From: DATKYQ01 sp035528415
GTDB lineage: Bacteria; Myxococcota; B64-G9
Length of the DNA: 64,000 nt
NCBI GenBank assembly: GCA_035528415.1
Contig: DATKYQ010000058.1
Location: 1 to 64,000 of the forward strand
Direction: 5' to 3'
Position 1 is the stretch's first letter. Each line of letters starts with the position of its first letter. A program made the position numbers and the translations under genes. Positions 25,983-34,455 of this stretch are shown one piece after another. A model generated the notes under the pieces. It ran no database searches, was not told where the DNA came from, and saw only the letters and a list, made by a program, of their open reading frames with translations.

Positions 25983-28075
25983 CTCTGCTGCGCGGAGAGC
26001 AACAGAGGGAAGGTCAGGTCGTAGGTCTCGCCGCAAAACGATGGAAAACGCCAGTGCTTGATCTCCTTGACCAGGCACTCCTCTACGAAAGTCCCGTGGA
26101 ACTTGGGAGTGTCGATGCGCACACTCTGGACCTTGCCGCTTGGACTCACCCTGGTGACGATGTACATCTTGCCGGATATCGCGGCGTCGCGCTTGAGTTG
26201 TCGCTCCAGGCAATTTTTGACCTTCCGGTAGTGCCTGCGGATAACCAGCTTGACCTGGAAATCGGTGAGTTTCCCCGGTCCGGCCGCCGTCTGGGGCCCC
26301 TGCGGTGTAACCTCGATCTTGCTTGCCCGCGGATCGAGACCGGGCGAGATGCCGGTCGCCGCCGGGAGTTCTATCTTGGCCGGCCCGGCAGCGAGCGGGC
26401 CCCCCCTGGGACCTCGTGGAGACACCTCGTCTCTCTCGGAGCTCTGGCTCTCGTAGAAGGCCATCAACTCCTTCTCGCGTTCGGTCTGGCTGACAGGCAT
26501 CCGGGCGCCGCCAGTGCCCTGGCGCGCATGGGCTTCGGCGACGGCTTCCCTTGCCTCCCTCTTGACGTCCCACAGGGCGCTGCGGAGCCTCTTGGAATCT
26601 TTGACGGAAAGATGCGCCCCTGCCGCGGCCTCCGCGGCGGGATCGTCACCGGAGCTATGCCCGCGGCGGGCGGAAGCCACCAGGCGATCCGATCCGATCC
26701 CGGAAAACCATCCACGTGATACCGCCAGGTAGAGAATGCCGGCCATCATGCCGACAACACCGATGATGCAGATCGCCGTCACGCCCAGGCGCCGCCCCTT
26801 GGCCGATACACCCGCCTGTTTGATGAGCACCTTCGAAACTTTCGATATCTCACCCATGCCGGGCTGATCACGTTCCCTGAGGAGGGCGATCGGATCCGCC
26901 TGCATCTTCTGGTACTCCTCCTCGATCGACGCGGCATGCAGCCTCTCGGCCAGGTCATCCATGCTCGCCACCGGTGGAGGCGGCAGCAATTCACTGTCGG
27001 AGGCTCCCTCTTTGGCATTCGTGAAAAAATGTTGGGCGATGCGATCGGTCTTTCGGCCGGCGCGCACTTCGTCTCTCTTTTGCAAGACACTTGACAGCAC
27101 TTCCCCTCGTCTCTGTTCTTCCTCTTGTGCGCGCTTCTTGCTCTCTTCTTCCTCGTGCTTACGGGCGGCTTCCTCGGCCTGCTTTTTTCGTTCTTGTTCC
27201 TCGCGCTTACGGGCGGTTTCCTCGGCCTGTTGTTTTCGCTCTTGTTCCTCGCGCTTACGGGCGGTTTCGGTGGCCTGCTTTTGCCGTTCTCCTTCCTCTC
27301 GCCGTTTACGCTCCTGCTCCCGGCGAAAACTCTCTTGCTTGCGCTGAAGCTTGAGATCTTCCTCTTCTTTGCGTCGCCGGAATTCCTCCAATGCCTCTTT
27401 CTTTTTCTTCCTCTCCTCCTCGACTGCCCTCTCGGCCTCAAGCCGGCGTGCTTCCTGCAGGCCTTTCTCTCGCTCTTGTTGCCGCGCGTCTTCTTCTCGC
27501 AGCCTCAGCTGGGCGCCTTTTCTGAGCAGGATCGCATCTTCCCGCTCGCGCTCGACGAGTTTCGCCCGTTGTGCCTGGTGCTGCTTCTTGCCCGGCGCCG
27601 GCACGGGCGGACGGTGTTGCGCCCGGGAATGCAGCACGACTGACAGATCGGGCACATCCTCCAGGGGAACCCAGTCAGTCATTCCTTCCCGCCAGACGAA
27701 GTGCTCCTCGCTTATCGATCCGTCCCTGATTTTGGCCTTGATTTTTTCGAGGTCGAGCGGGCCGTCTTCCGAGCCGTCCAGCCCGTAGAACCACTCATCC
27801 TGCACACCCTGCACGGGCTTTTCGGAAGGCGTCGGCTTGTCGTTCCCCGATTCATAAATACCCCTGAAAGCATGCTCGAACTCCAACTCCAGGCTGGAAT
27901 CATGCAGCACACCGGAATCTCCCGCGCCGGAAAGAGGAGAGACCGCCTGTGAAGAATGCGAGCGGATAACAATCAGGTGGTTGCAGCGCTTGCAGCGAAC
28001 CTTGATCACCTTGCCTCGGATCTTGTCATCCGAGATGGTGTATGGAGTTTGGCATTTCTTGCACGTAAAACGCAT
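25976..28075 (-). CDS. GltJ/AgmX-like protein (zinc ribbon, GYF, coiled coil, TM, AgmX/PglI C-terminus)
   Basis: Domains in order: an MJ0042-type zinc ribbon with Cys 5, 8, 28 and 31; a GYF_2 domain at about 94-147 (WFYGLDGSEDGPLDLEKIKA, then VWREGMTDWVPLEDV); a charged coiled coil at about 170-345 with 16-residue repeats; one membrane helix at about 430-452; and a periplasmic AgmX/PglI or TonB-C-like domain at 604-695 (VIRRHYRKVKNCLERQLKRD, then ISGKMYIVTRVSPSGKVQSV). In Myxococcus, GltJ of this design is the inner-membrane part of the Glt gliding complex that meets MglA. No other glt genes occur here, so the motility role is inferred. The gene lies 12 bases after the MshEN-REC-TPR gene. Confidence 0.8.
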   Translation of the reverse strand: MRFTCKKCQTPYTISDDKIRGKVIKVRCKRCNHLIVIRSHSSQAVSPLSGAGDSGVLHDSSLELEFEHAFRGIYESGNDKPTPSEKPVQGVQDEWFYGLDGSEDGPLDLEKIKAKIRDGSISEEHFVWREGMTDWVPLEDVPDLSVVLHSRAQHRPPVPAPGKKQHQAQRAKLVEREREDAILLRKGAQLRLREEDARQQEREKGLQEARRLEAERAVEEERKKKKEALEEFRRRKEEEDLKLQRKQESFRREQERKRREEGERQKQATETARKREEQERKQQAEETARKREEQERKKQAEEAARKHEEEESKKRAQEEEQRRGEVLSSVLQKRDEVRAGRKTDRIAQHFFTNAKEGASDSELLPPPPVASMDDLAERLHAASIEEEYQKMQADPIALLRERDQPGMGEISKVSKVLIKQAGVSAKGRRLGVTAICIIGVVGMMAGILYLAVSRGWFSGIGSDRLVASARRGHSSGDDPAAEAAAGAHLSVKDSKRLRSALWDVKREAREAVAEAHARQGTGGARMPVSQTEREKELMAFYESQSSERDEVSPRGPRGGPLAAGPAKIELPAATGISPGLDPRASKIEVTPQGPQTAAGPGKLTDFQVKLVIRRHYRKVKNCLERQLKRDAAISGKMYIVTRVSPSGKVQSVRIDTPKFHGTFVEECLVKEIKHWRFPSFCGETYDLTFPLLLSAQQSY
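27122..27274. repeat. 48-bp in-frame tandem repeat, about three copies
   Basis: The segment encodes three to four copies of a 16-residue unit (TARKREEQERKQQAEE and variants) in the coiled coil of the GltJ-like protein. The DNA copies are nearly identical, so the number is likely to vary between strains. Confidence 0.7.
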
Positions 28076-28087
28076 GTGGCGAATCCG

Positions 28088-29488
28088 TTAGAGCAGCCTG
28101 AGAAGCTGCTCCCGGACTTCTTTGCGCGTCTTGTCTTCGGGGCTGCATCGCAGAGCTCGCTCCCACATTTCGACCGCCTTGTTGCGGAAACCCTTCTTCT
28201 GGTAGAGGATGGCCAGGTTTCGCAGCGGAGCGAATAAATCCGGTTTCAATTCGATCGTCTGTTCAAACTCCCGGAGAGCATCATACACCTGGTTCTTCGC
28301 CAGCATGACGTTTGCCAGCGCGTAGTGCACGTTGGCGCTGAAGGGATCCAGCGTACAGGCCTCGCGCAAGGCCACTTCGGCCTGGTCGAGTTTCTTCTCC
28401 TTGTACAGGCCCACGCCCTTGCGATATGCCTCGCCCGCGGCCTGTGGATCAACATCGCCCGCGGCGTCCAGCGGGCCGGCATTGAGCAGTTCTCGCACCC
28501 TGCGTAGTAGAGGCACGATACGAAATGGCTTCTCGAAATAGTCGTCCGCCCCGTATGTGCTCTTGACATCTTCGGCATAGCGCCAGCCGCGATATACGGC
28601 CGATATCATTATCACCGGTATGTGCCCGAATCGTTTGCTGGTCTTTATCTTCTTGCATATCTCGAAACCGTGGATCTCCGGCAACATGGCATCAAGCAGC
28701 ACCAGCGACGGCTTGTGCTGTTTAACGGCCTGCAGGGCCTCGAGGCCCCGGCTGGCGCTTATCACCCGGAATCCTTCTGAGCTGAGCGCTTTTTCAAGCA
28801 GTCGCACGATATCCTCTTCGTCGTCCACGACCAGAACCGTCGCCGGGTCTTGGTCAGAAGCCTCTTGGTCCACCTCGATGGGAATCTCGTCGTCGGCGCT
28901 GATCTCAATGGTGATCAACTCCTCGCCCTCGCTCAACGAAATACCGGGTTCCGGCAGCTCCTGTGTTACGACGGCCATGAAGCCGTCAGGATCTTCCTGC
29001 CCTTCGGCCAACTCCGAGCGTTCGCCGCGGTAGAACTCGATATCCGAATCGCGGTCACGCAAGGCGTACATTTCGCGAATCACATTCTTCAGCCGGGCCT
29101 CCAGCGCCACGTAGGAATCCACATTCTTACCGGTCACGAAACTTACTTCGTCGAGCACCGACTGTTGCATTGGATCCGACATCGCCAAGAGCACCCTGTC
29201 GGGCTCAACCTTCAGCGGCAGGATCATCGATCCCTCGGCTATTTCCCGGGGTATCAAGTCTAGAAAACGCAATGGAATTATGCTCTTGGACAAATCGATG
29301 GCCGGCAATCCGAGTTGCTCACCCAGGACGGCCAGCAAATCTTCTTCGGCGGCCAGACCGAGGTCCATCAGGATGGACGCCAGGCGTCCGCCGTTTGTCT
29401 TCTGGTTATCGATCGCCCGGCTGAGGTCGTCCTGGTTGATTTTTTTCTTCTCGAGCAGGATCCTGCCAATGGGGGTCTTTTGCGCCAT
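28088..29488 (-). CDS. MshEN-receiver-TPR protein
   Basis: 466 residues in three parts. Residues 1-145 resemble the MshEN (GspE N-terminal) domain: PIGRILLEKKKINQDDLSRA, then RLASILMDLGLAAEEDLLAV and LGLPAIDLS. In several proteins this domain binds c-di-GMP through an RLGxxL-type repeat. Here some of those positions differ (IGRIL, RLASIL), so binding is uncertain. Residues 217-335 form a receiver domain with Asp 222-223, phospho-acceptor Asp 266 (LVLLDAMLP) and Lys near 320 (YFEKPF). Residues 353-452 are three TPRs. There is no DNA-binding output, so the protein probably relays signals by contact, perhaps to the GltJ-like protein encoded 12 bases downstream. It follows the ttcA-like gene by 32 bases. 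Confidence 0.8.
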   Translation of the reverse strand: MAQKTPIGRILLEKKKINQDDLSRAIDNQKTNGGRLASILMDLGLAAEEDLLAVLGEQLGLPAIDLSKSIIPLRFLDLIPREIAEGSMILPLKVEPDRVLLAMSDPMQQSVLDEVSFVTGKNVDSYVALEARLKNVIREMYALRDRDSDIEFYRGERSELAEGQEDPDGFMAVVTQELPEPGISLSEGEELITIEISADDEIPIEVDQEASDQDPATVLVVDDEEDIVRLLEKALSSEGFRVISASRGLEALQAVKQHKPSLVLLDAMLPEIHGFEICKKIKTSKRFGHIPVIMISAVYRGWRYAEDVKSTYGADDYFEKPFRIVPLLRRVRELLNAGPLDAAGDVDPQAAGEAYRKGVGLYKEKKLDQAEVALREACTLDPFSANVHYALANVMLAKNQVYDALREFEQTIELKPDLFAPLRNLAILYQKKGFRNKAVEMWERALRCSPEDKTRKEVREQLLRLL

Positions 29489-29520
29489 GCCGGGAGACTA
29501 GCACCTCGCGGCACCGATGT

Positions 29521-30312
29521 TCAAGAGATCGATGCTCGACTCGGGAAAGCCGCCGGGGTGAGCAGCCGACCCGGGCGCAGGTGCTTCATGGAGGCCAGCA
29601 GGCTCCGTTTGGCGCGAGGATGCGATGCCGTCATTTCCTCCAACATGTTCCTGACAGCCTCGCGGCGCGGATTGGCAACACGCCCGAAGGCGCAATCCGG
29701 CGCATGAGTCTCGAACCCGAGTTCAGCTGTAAGTTCGGCCACCAGTTCCCGCTCGACGTTCACTTGCGGCCGGATTTCTGCAGGCCGTGAGCCGGATGCG
29801 GGTAGATGGACGCAAATAGATCCCAGCCGGCCGTGGAAGAACATGTTGTAAAACAGGTGCTCGACGAAGTCATCCAGAGTCTCGCCAGAGGCGATCTTGT
29901 TGCAGGACAGGGCCAGGGCCTCGCCTGCGAGCACTCCTTTTCTGAGCCGGCAACAGGCCGTGCAAGGCTCTTCACTCGAAAAACTGCGCTTCTTGACCCG
30001 CTCGATGATGTCCGTCGGGGCGACCCGTACATCGAAGCCGCGCTTGGCAAAGCGCTCTTGCACATCCCGGGCGCCGTCAGGATCGTCGAACACATCCACA
30101 TACAGGGGTATGAGTTCAAAAGAATAAGGGAACCGCCTGCGGTGAAGGTCGAGCATGTGCAGCAGTATAAACGACTTCTTACCCCCTGAAACTGCAACCA
30201 GGATCCGGTCGCCGGCCTCGACAAGCGAATAGTCGCCGATAGCGTGTCCGACCCGGCGCATGACCAGGTGTTCGAGATCGCTTGCAGGCTTGGCCCGCGA
30301 ACCGGCGCTCAT
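29521..30312 (-). CDS. TtcA-like PP-loop tRNA thiolation family protein
   Basis: 263 residues from ATG at 30312, overlapping the stop of the upstream membrane protein by 4 bases. The family adenylates and thiolates C32 of tRNA using a 4Fe-4S cluster. Seen here: the PP-loop SGGKKS at 42-47 (canonical SGGKDS), the cluster Cys pair CTAC at 117-120, a third Cys at 207 (PDCAFGR), and LDDFVEHLFYNMFFHG, which matches the conserved LETLFLNMF region. Two deviations stand out: the PP-loop Asp is Lys, and the GHHxDD motif reads ASGETLDD. Either the activity is altered or this is a divergent paralogue, so I leave the gene symbol blank. Confidence 0.75.
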   Translation of the reverse strand: MSAGSRAKPASDLEHLVMRRVGHAIGDYSLVEAGDRILVAVSGGKKSFILLHMLDLHRRRFPYSFELIPLYVDVFDDPDGARDVQERFAKRGFDVRVAPTDIIERVKKRSFSSEEPCTACCRLRKGVLAGEALALSCNKIASGETLDDFVEHLFYNMFFHGRLGSICVHLPASGSRPAEIRPQVNVERELVAELTAELGFETHAPDCAFGRVANPRREAVRNMLEEMTASHPRAKRSLLASMKHLRPGRLLTPAAFPSRASIS

Positions 30313-30515
30313 CCGCCGGCACCCCGACCGTCTTTGCGCTGGCGCACCAGGTACCTGACCAGGCAGTAGCCGGCCAAGGCAACACAAAGCCAGCCGCCGC
30401 TTATCGGAAATCCAATAAGCCGCTCGGTGAAACGAATGCCGATGTAAGGCACCTTGAAATAATTCCACAAAAAGATACCAGCAGCCGCGAAACTCCAGAT
30501 AATGACCGATATCAT
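30309..30515 (-). CDS. small two-span membrane protein
   Basis: 68 residues with a good ribosome site (GGGAGG, 5 bases before the ATG). Two hydrophobic segments (about 2-22 and 38-57) flank a short loop (KVPYIGIRFTERLIG); the tail is basic and Gly-rich. The stop overlaps the ttcA-like start. It heads the four-gene operon ending in the GltJ-like gene. The function is unknown. Confidence 0.6.
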   Translation of the reverse strand: MISVIIWSFAAAGIFLWNYFKVPYIGIRFTERLIGFPISGGWLCVALAGYCLVRYLVRQRKDGRGAGG

Positions 30516-30533
30516 GCCCGCCTCCCGCGTATC

Positions 30534-30561
30534 AGTGTAGCAATCTACCCCAAAATGTCAG
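30534..30561 (-). promoter_or_regulatory. promoter of the membrane protein/ttcA-like/MshEN/GltJ-like operon
   Basis: On the minus strand CTGACA (30561-30556), 16 bases, then an extended -10, TGC-TACACT, whose last six bases are 30539-30534. It lies about 20 bases upstream of the first start codon. Confidence 0.4.
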
Positions 30562-30600
30562 GCCACTCCAGAAGGAAGCATCAGGAATAGCAGATCGCAC

Positions 30601-30629
30601 TTGTGCGGCCGCTGTTGCTTGGATAAAGT
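30601..30629 (+). promoter_or_regulatory. promoter of the TPR lipoprotein gene
   Basis: TTGTGC at 30601-30606 and TAAAGT at 30624-30629, 17 bases apart. Transcription would begin at about 30636, immediately before the ATG at 30637, implying a leaderless or near-leaderless message. Confidence 0.35.
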
Positions 30630-30636
30630 ATGATTC

Positions 30637-32508
30637 ATGACTTGCGAGCTATCAGCCTGGGTGTTTTGCCTTTGGTTGGGATTTCTGTCCTTGGGGTGCG
30701 CCGGCACCGTTTCGGCCGCCTCCGGGGCCGGCCTGCCTGCCGTCGGTGCGCTTTCCGGCAAGGCATCGGGTGCGCGGCCCATGAGCGCATTGGCCATCGA
30801 GCACTACCTTCGCGCGCAACTCTACCAACGGGACAACAAGCTGCGCGAGGCCGTGTTCGAGCTGCGCCAGGCGCTGACTTACGACGATTCGTCGTCCTAC
30901 CTGCACACGCGGCTCGGCCGTCTGTACGCCGCGCTGGGGTTGTGGCGCGGAGTGCACGACGAGGCCCAGGCGGCCCTGCGGCTCGACGTCAACAACGTCG
31001 GCGCCGTGCTGCTTGAGGGGATGGCCTTTCTGCGATCCGGCAAGAAAGACAAGGCCATCGTCAGCTACGAACGTGCCCTGAACATCGATGCTCACAAGAT
31101 CGAGGCCTATATCCGCCTGGCCGAACTCTACCTGGAACAGGACGCCAAGGAAAAAGCCCTGCAGACCCTGACCCGGATGACCGCCGCCAATCCCGATTCG
31201 GCCGAGGGCTTCAGCAGGCTGGCCGGATTGTACTTCGAACGCGGCGACGAGAAAAGAGCCGAAAGCTGCTACCGCAGGGCGCTGCAAATCGATCCTTCCG
31301 ACACCAGGACGATCGAGATCCTGGCGGGTCTTTTAGAACAGCAAGGCAGGTACAAAGAGGCCATCACCGTCTTCGAGGATGCCATGGAGAGCAACCCTGA
31401 GTATCCCCGCTACATGGCCTACATGGCCGCCCTCTACCTGAAGGCGGGAGACAAGCAGTCCGGCGACGCCTACTTCGCGCAGCTTCGGGCCCTCGATCCT
31501 AAAAACGCCCGCCTGATAGCCTACGAGTACTCCCGGCTCAGCATGCACAAGCAGGCCATCCGGGAACTTACGGCCCTGCTCAAAAAGAGCCCCAACCTGC
31601 ACAGCGAAAGACTGCTTCTGGCCATCATGTACGAGCAACGCAAGGAGTGGGACAAGGCAATCGCCGAGCTTTACCAGATTCCCGAGCAGTCCCGGTTCAA
31701 CGTCAATGCCAAGACCAACCTGGGCTATTGCTTCAGGCATACAGGCAGATTTCCCGAAGCCATCAAGGTTCTTACAACGGCCCTGGCGTTGACGCACGAC
31801 AAGGACGATATCGGCCGCATCTACAGCACCCTGGCGGCGGTCTACGGCGAGAGCAAGAAATTCAAGGAAGGTATCCGGCTGCTGAATCAGGCTATTGTGA
31901 AAAACCCCGACAACCTCGACCTGGTGGAAGCCAAGGCCAACCTGTTGTTTACGGCCAAGCTCGGCCGGCAGGGTGTGGCGGTGCTCAAGAAAGCCCTGGC
32001 CAAGCTCCCGCGAAACGTGTCGCTGCTGTATTCCCTGGGTGCCTTGTACGAACAAATGGGCCGCATCGAAGACAGCCTGGTTACCATGCGCAAGGTGATC
32101 GAAATCGAGCCCAACAACTACTCGGCGCTGAATTTCATCGGTTACACCATGGCCGACCAAGGGAAAAACCTCGACCAGGCCGAACGCCTCATCCGCCGGG
32201 CTCTGCTGCTCGATCCCGGCAACGGGGCCATAACCGACTCCCTGGGCTGGGTGCTCTACCGCAAGCAAGATTACACAAAGGCCCTCGACTATCTGATCCG
32301 GGCCACCAGGGTCTCGCCAGGCGAGCCGGTCATCATCATGCACGTCGGAGACGCCTACCTCAAGCTGGGCCGGCGAGCGGAGGCCATCGAGCAGTACCAA
32401 AAGGCGCTCGCGGCCAACCCGGAAGATCGAGATCGAAAACAGATCAGCGATCGCCTGAAAAAGCTCGGAATCGAGCCCAAGGCTGCCAGGAAACCGGCAG
32501 ATCCTTGA
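30637..32508 (+). CDS. TPR-repeat lipoprotein
   Basis: 623 residues. The first 21 form a signal peptide ending in a lipobox-like FLSLGC (Cys 21), so the protein is probably lipid-anchored. From about residue 50 to 610 it is built of TPR units (for example AEAYIRLAELYLEQDAKEKA-like segments and GWVLYRKQDYTKALDYL). The series is continuous and ends in a Lys/Arg tail. Similar TPR lipoproteins act as envelope scaffolds, often in assembly of secretion, motility or polysaccharide machinery. No ribosome site is seen, consistent with a leaderless transcript. The gene is divergent from the GltJ-like operon and is followed by an FHA/LolA-like gene pair with its own promoter. Confidence 0.8.
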   Translation: MTCELSAWVFCLWLGFLSLGCAGTVSAASGAGLPAVGALSGKASGARPMSALAIEHYLRAQLYQRDNKLREAVFELRQALTYDDSSSYLHTRLGRLYAALGLWRGVHDEAQAALRLDVNNVGAVLLEGMAFLRSGKKDKAIVSYERALNIDAHKIEAYIRLAELYLEQDAKEKALQTLTRMTAANPDSAEGFSRLAGLYFERGDEKRAESCYRRALQIDPSDTRTIEILAGLLEQQGRYKEAITVFEDAMESNPEYPRYMAYMAALYLKAGDKQSGDAYFAQLRALDPKNARLIAYEYSRLSMHKQAIRELTALLKKSPNLHSERLLLAIMYEQRKEWDKAIAELYQIPEQSRFNVNAKTNLGYCFRHTGRFPEAIKVLTTALALTHDKDDIGRIYSTLAAVYGESKKFKEGIRLLNQAIVKNPDNLDLVEAKANLLFTAKLGRQGVAVLKKALAKLPRNVSLLYSLGALYEQMGRIEDSLVTMRKVIEIEPNNYSALNFIGYTMADQGKNLDQAERLIRRALLLDPGNGAITDSLGWVLYRKQDYTKALDYLIRATRVSPGEPVIIMHVGDAYLKLGRRAEAIEQYQKALAANPEDRDRKQISDRLKKLGIEPKAARKPADP

Positions 32509-32524
32509 GAATACAGCCCTTTTC

Positions 32525-32553
32525 TTGACAAGCGCGACTGTTGTCCCTATGCT
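32525..32553 (+). promoter_or_regulatory. promoter of the FHA gene
   Basis: Perfect TTGACA at 32525-32530, 17 bases, then TATGCT at 32548-32553. The ATG of the FHA gene is 22 bases further on. Confidence 0.55.
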
Positions 32554-32574
32554 TGGGCAATAAAGGCTCTGTCC

Positions 32575-33138
32575 ATGGCGGACAGCAGCCGTCCCCGGGT
32601 CGCAATGGGCATTGTCAAGGAATACCTGCAGCAAGCGCATACGCTTCAACGCGATGCATTCGTCGCCATACACCCGGAACCGGTACTGATTCGCCAAAAA
32701 GACGTAGAATCCATGGATCCCCGCAATGAGTATCGCTCGACTCTGAAAATGAAGGTCGATCCGATCAAGAAAGAAGTGCGCGTAGAGCCGTTTCCTCCCT
32801 CTCCGACCGACAGCGTCTTTCCGCTCGGCAAGTCCGAGCGCAACACGTTCGCTTCGAAAGTGCTGGTGGGCAGGACGGAGACCAACGATCTGGTCATCCA
32901 GCACCTGACCGTCTCGAAACACCACGCTTATTTCCGCATCGACCCCGATAGCAGCCTGTGCGAACTAGTCGACACCGACTCGACCAACGGCACCAAGCTG
33001 AACGGGCAGACCGTGGCGCCCAAGAACCCGCGCGAACTGGCCGACGGCGATCAGCTCTCCTTCGGCGACATGCGCTTCACCTTCTATACCGCAGGCGGCT
33101 TCTTCGACCTGTTACGAAGCCTCTCGGCCTTGCGATGA
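32575..33138 (+). CDS. FHA-domain protein
   Basis: 187 residues. The FHA (phosphothreonine-binding) domain occupies about 80-172. Its hallmark residues are visible: Gly-Arg 99-100 (VGRTETNDLVI), Ser 114 and His 117 (TVSKHHAYF), and DTDSTNGTKLNG with Asn-Gly near 138-139. About 75 residues of unknown helical sequence precede it. FHA proteins read Ser/Thr kinase output; the only kinase-fold protein in this window (15.7-17.5 kb) is a pseudokinase. ATG at 32605 is a possible later start. The stop overlaps the start of the next gene by 4 bases. Confidence 0.85.
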   Translation: MADSSRPRVAMGIVKEYLQQAHTLQRDAFVAIHPEPVLIRQKDVESMDPRNEYRSTLKMKVDPIKKEVRVEPFPPSPTDSVFPLGKSERNTFASKVLVGRTETNDLVIQHLTVSKHHAYFRIDPDSSLCELVDTDSTNGTKLNGQTVAPKNPRELADGDQLSFGDMRFTFYTAGGFFDLLRSLSALR

Positions 33139-33965
33139 GGCCGACGCTCTCAGGCGCATCTTTTATGGCTGCCTGGTGGTGGCTGGTATTGGCAGTCTGC
33201 ACTACGGGCTGTCCGCATCCTCACCAGCATCTCGCGCCGTCAGAGAGAATCTCAGATCCGCAAGAGCTGCTGCGGGCTGTCGGCAAGGCCGGCAGCAGTT
33301 TGAAATCGCTGCGCGCCGGCGGCTCGATCATCATGCGCCGCGGCGCAAAGCGGGTGAAGGCGCATGTTGTCTACCTCCTGAGAAGGCCCGCGCATATGCG
33401 CTTCGAGACCGAGAGCTTTTTCGATCAGCCCCTGTCCATCCTGGTGACCGACGGCATGCGCTTCTCGCTTTGGGACATGGACCATGGGCGCTTCCTGCAA
33501 GGGGAAGCGACCCCGGCCAACATATCGCGGGCCATTCCGATTCCCATGGACGCAACCGAAGTGGTTGGGCTGCTGGCAGGCGACCCGCCCTTGATCATAT
33601 ACGCCAAGGCCGCGCTCGATTGGGATGAATCCGAGGGCCGCTACCTGTTGACGCTTAGCAACTCGCGCGAGTTGCAAAAGATTTACATCCATCCCCGCCT
33701 GCTGCGCCCGACGCGTATCGTCTGCAAGGTCGAGGGCCGCTTGTTCTACAGACTCGATTACGACGATTTCGAAAGCAGTTCGTCAGTCCCGCGAAAAATC
33801 GGCTTCGAAATGCCGGGCGAAGATATCAAGCTGCGCCTGCGCATCCGCGAGATCGAGATCAACCCCGGTCTCGGCGACGATCTTTTCGAACTGACACCCC
33901 CGGAAGGGACGCCGATCGAGCCTGTGGAACAGGTGGCCCCCGAGCGGGCGCCAAACGAGAGATAG
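33135..33965 (+). CDS. DUF4292/LolA-LolB-like lipoprotein
   Basis: The start is the ATG at 33135 that overlaps the FHA stop. It opens a lipoprotein signal peptide with lipobox TTGC (Cys 26); the longer frame from 32958 only shadows the FHA gene. The mature protein is beta-rich (SLRAGGSIIMRRGAKRVKAH, then PAHMRFETESFF), with the Leu/Phe-rich strands of the LolA/LolB half-barrel as in DUF4292. Such proteins carry or insert lipid moieties in the outer envelope. The tail after about 255 is Pro/Glu-rich. It is translationally coupled to the FHA gene. Confidence 0.7.
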   Translation: MRPTLSGASFMAAWWWLVLAVCTTGCPHPHQHLAPSERISDPQELLRAVGKAGSSLKSLRAGGSIIMRRGAKRVKAHVVYLLRRPAHMRFETESFFDQPLSILVTDGMRFSLWDMDHGRFLQGEATPANISRAIPIPMDATEVVGLLAGDPPLIIYAKAALDWDESEGRYLLTLSNSRELQKIYIHPRLLRPTRIVCKVEGRLFYRLDYDDFESSSSVPRKIGFEMPGEDIKLRLRIREIEINPGLGDDLFELTPPEGTPIEPVEQVAPERAPNER

Positions 33966-33968
33966 CAA

Positions 33969-34400
33969 CTACTTCTCTTCCGCCTTCTCTTCCGCCTTCT
34001 CTTCCGCCTTCTCTTCCTCCGTCGCTGCCTCTTCCTCCCCGGCATCCTCGGAATCCAACAGCGCGGCTTTAATCTGCCCCAACTCTTCCCGCATGTTATC
34101 GAGCTTGCTCTCCATTACCCGGATCTCGATGTCGTGCGTCACCACCCGGGGAACCAGGAAGAAATAGGAAGCGATGGTAAAAACCACGATGGAGACAAGG
34201 AACATCAGCATCACGTTGATGAACAGGTAGCGCTGACCCTTTGTCCTCATTTCGCGGATCACCTCTTTGGACAACCCACTGCTCGCGGACGGAAACGGCG
34301 TCGGGTAGGGCGTCGGCATCGACATAGGGGCCGGGGTAGGTTTCGGCTGCGGAGAACTCTCAGCCTCGTCGGCGGACACTTTTTCTGGTTCGTCGCTCAT
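33969..34400 (-). CDS. small membrane protein with coiled coil and AEEK repeats
   Basis: 143 residues from ATG at 34400 (AGAGG upstream). The N-terminal 45 residues are Pro/Glu-rich and disordered. A membrane helix (RYLFINVMLMFLVSIVVFTI and on to YFF) spans roughly residues 57-82. A coiled coil follows (RVMESKLDNMREELGQIKAA), then an acidic tail of repeated AEEK. It is convergent with the LolA/B-like gene, 3 bases apart. The function is unknown. Confidence 0.6.
   Translation of the reverse strand: MSDEPEKVSADEAESSPQPKPTPAPMSMPTPYPTPFPSASSGLSKEVIREMRTKGQRYLFINVMLMFLVSIVVFTIASYFFLVPRVVTHDIEIRVMESKLDNMREELGQIKAALLDSEDAGEEEAATEEEKAEEKAEEKAEEK
33973..34020. repeat. four tandem copies of a 12-bp unit
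   Basis: TTCTCTTCCGCC at 33973, 33985 and 33997, plus TTCTCTTCCTCC at 34009. In-frame, they encode the AEEK tail of the minus-strand protein. Confidence 0.85.
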
Positions 34401-34426
34401 TTGGACCTCTGGTTTGATTTTGGGCA

Positions 34427-34455
34427 ACATTATGTCGCAGGCCGAGAACTGTCAA
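34427..34455 (-). promoter_or_regulatory. possible promoter of the coiled-coil membrane protein gene
   Basis: On the minus strand perfect TTGACA (34455-34450), which contains the phosphatase stop codon, then 17 bases and TAATGT (34432-34427). CATAAT, two bases closer, is an alternative -10. Confidence 0.4.

Noticed and set aside
27091..27643. Leu/Phe-rich plus-strand frames resembling multi-span membrane proteins
   Set aside because: They are the reverse of the Glu/Arg/Lys-rich coiled coil of the GltJ-like protein, which produces false Leu-rich frames.
32958..33134. N-terminal extension of the LolA/B-like lipoprotein
   Set aside because: It lies within the FHA gene in another frame. The signal peptide and 4-base overlap support ATG at 33135.
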